Part shown: positions 4,544 through 5,276 of the stretch, piece after piece
How positions within the stretch are numbered: position 1 is the stretch's first letter
Layout of the letters: every line of letters begins with the position of its first letter
Assembly (NCBI GenBank): GCA_025453925.1
Contig: JALOPK010000254.1
Coordinates: 1 to 5,276, forward strand
Direction of reading: 5' to 3'
Length of the DNA: 5,276 nt
Source of the DNA: Candidatus Eiseniibacteriota bacterium
GTDB taxonomy: Bacteria > JAFGKV01
Position numbers and translations under genes: made by a program
Notes under the pieces: generated by a model
The model's database searches: none
The model's input: the letters and a program-made list of their open reading frames with translations, nothing else
Told to the model about the DNA's origin: nothing

Positions 4544-5276
4544 TCACTTCGCGGGGGAGAGCGCCGCGGCACCCACCCGCTCTTCCCGGTGCGCGCGGGC
4601 AACGGCCGGATAGTCATCGCTTCCCGATAAGGCACGATACCACACTTCCGCGATGACGGAGTAGCCCAGATCGCTGGGATGCACGCCGTCCTCGCACACT
4701 ACCCGCCTCAGATCCCCCGCCGCCACATCCACGAGTCGGGCGTAGTGATCGGCTACCAGGATGCCATTGCCGTCTTCGAGCTGAAGGAGCAGCGCATTGA
4801 GCTGCTGGATCCGGAGATTCGCGGTCTCGTCCAGACGCGGCGGCACGGTGCCCACCACGGCAACCATGCCGATGGAACGGGCATATGCCGCGATGGCTGC
4901 GATGTTGTTCCTCACCGTCTGCAGGTTCAGGGGCGGCTCGACGCCGGCATCGATGGTGCCGAAGAGAATGAGCAGATAGCTGTCCGACCGCCCCGCCAGA
5001 CGTTCGTCCATCTGGTTCACACCATCGGCGCTCGCGCCGCCGGGAACCCATGTCGTGTCCACCGTGGCACTGCCGAAAAAGGCGGTAAGCGCCAGCTCCA
5101 GCTCCTCCCGGTACCCTTCACAGTAGATCCATCCGCCGTTCTGCGTCTGGGCGCCGGCCGTGATGCTGTCGCCGTACCCCAGAATCCGGTGGGGATCCCG
5201 GGCGCCGATGTCGGGAACACGGAAGGTCGCCACGCTCGACCACGGTCCATGGAGCACATCGTCGAAGGCCCGCGCC
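4544..5276 (-). CDS. SGNH/GDSL-like hydrolase, C-terminal part (partial, runs off right edge)
   Basis: The frame is open past the right edge, so the true start is outside the window; the GTG at 5257 is internal or arbitrary. Numbering from that codon, block I is ILGYGDSITAG with nucleophile Ser31. Block II is VPGGASADG (Gly73/Gly74), and block V is DGVHPSDLGY with Asp190 and His193 of the catalytic triad. Block III reads LFGTIDAG, where the family normally has GxND, so the oxyanion-hole Asn is replaced by Ile102. Before the domain, VLHGPWSSVATFRV resembles the last strands of a fibronectin III-like repeat, so the complete protein may be a larger multidomain, probably exported enzyme. SGNH enzymes hydrolyse esters of lipids, polysaccharide acetyl groups and similar substrates; the substrate here is unknown. 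The C-terminal tail after residue 205 is probably disordered. Confidence 0.8.
   Translation of the reverse strand, partial: ARAFDDVLHGPWSSVATFRVPDIGARDPHRILGYGDSITAGAQTQNGGWIYCEGYREELELALTAFFGSATVDTTWVPGGASADGVNQMDERLAGRSDSYLLILFGTIDAGVEPPLNLQTVRNNIAAIAAYARSIGMVAVVGTVPPRLDETANLRIQQLNALLLQLEDGNGILVADHYARLVDVAAGDLRRVVCEDGVHPSDLGYSVIAEVWYRALSGSDDYPAVARAHREERVGAAALSPAK

Noticed and set aside
4269-4547. Minus-strand open frame covering the tRNA antisense and the repeat
   Set aside because: It reads through the tRNA and its terminator. Residues shared with the frame near copy 1 come from the shared DNA repeat, not from a shared protein.

Overview
The window is GC-rich bacterial DNA. Every protein gene is on the minus strand and one tRNA gene is on the plus strand. 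The protein set (class III prepilin-type pseudopilins/minor pilins, RsgA, a secreted SGNH-type hydrolase) and a consensus-quality sigma-54 promoter suggest a Gram-negative, type IV pilus-bearing bacterium. The layout recalls deltaproteobacterial or related phyla, but nothing here fixes the taxon.

Layout from right to left, which is the direction of transcription for the minus-strand genes: (1) 5276-4544, the C-terminal part of an SGNH/GDSL-like hydrolase whose start lies outside the window, with a possible fibronectin III-like tail before the catalytic domain. (2) About 4475-4509, one copy of a 35-bp hairpin-forming repeat. (3) On the plus strand, a tRNA-Met(CAU) gene at 4329-4404 with a candidate sigma-70 promoter and a strong intrinsic terminator. 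(4) rsgA at 4198-3302, a ribosome-assembly GTPase. (5) A 458-bp non-coding region (3301-2844) that is the most structured part of the window. It holds the second repeat copy (3201-3235), an A/T-rich 36-bp tandem palindrome (3161-3196), a complex hairpin with alternative pairings (3061-3142), a terminator-like hairpin (2961-2999) and a consensus -24/-12 promoter (2953-2938). (6) A tightly packed minor-pilin operon: GspH/FimT-like (2843-2418), PilV/GspI-like (2407-2042), PilW/GspJ-like (2031-1525) and a PilX-like protein (1508-105). A further gene with a signal-peptide-like start (87-1) runs off the left edge. By gene order alone it could be a PilY1-type adhesin, but too little is visible to say.

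The pilin genes probably encode the priming complex at the tip of a type IV pilus, or the pseudopilus tip of a type II secretion-like system. The large, cysteine-rich PilX-like member would be the tip component. The sigma-54 promoter in front of the cluster, with a tandem palindrome about 250 bp upstream of the predicted start point, suggests control by an NtrC/PilR-type enhancer-binding protein. That link is inference. I see no CRISPR array, insertion sequence or rRNA. The possible novelty here is regulatory: the tandem dyad and the repeated hairpin in the intergenic regions.
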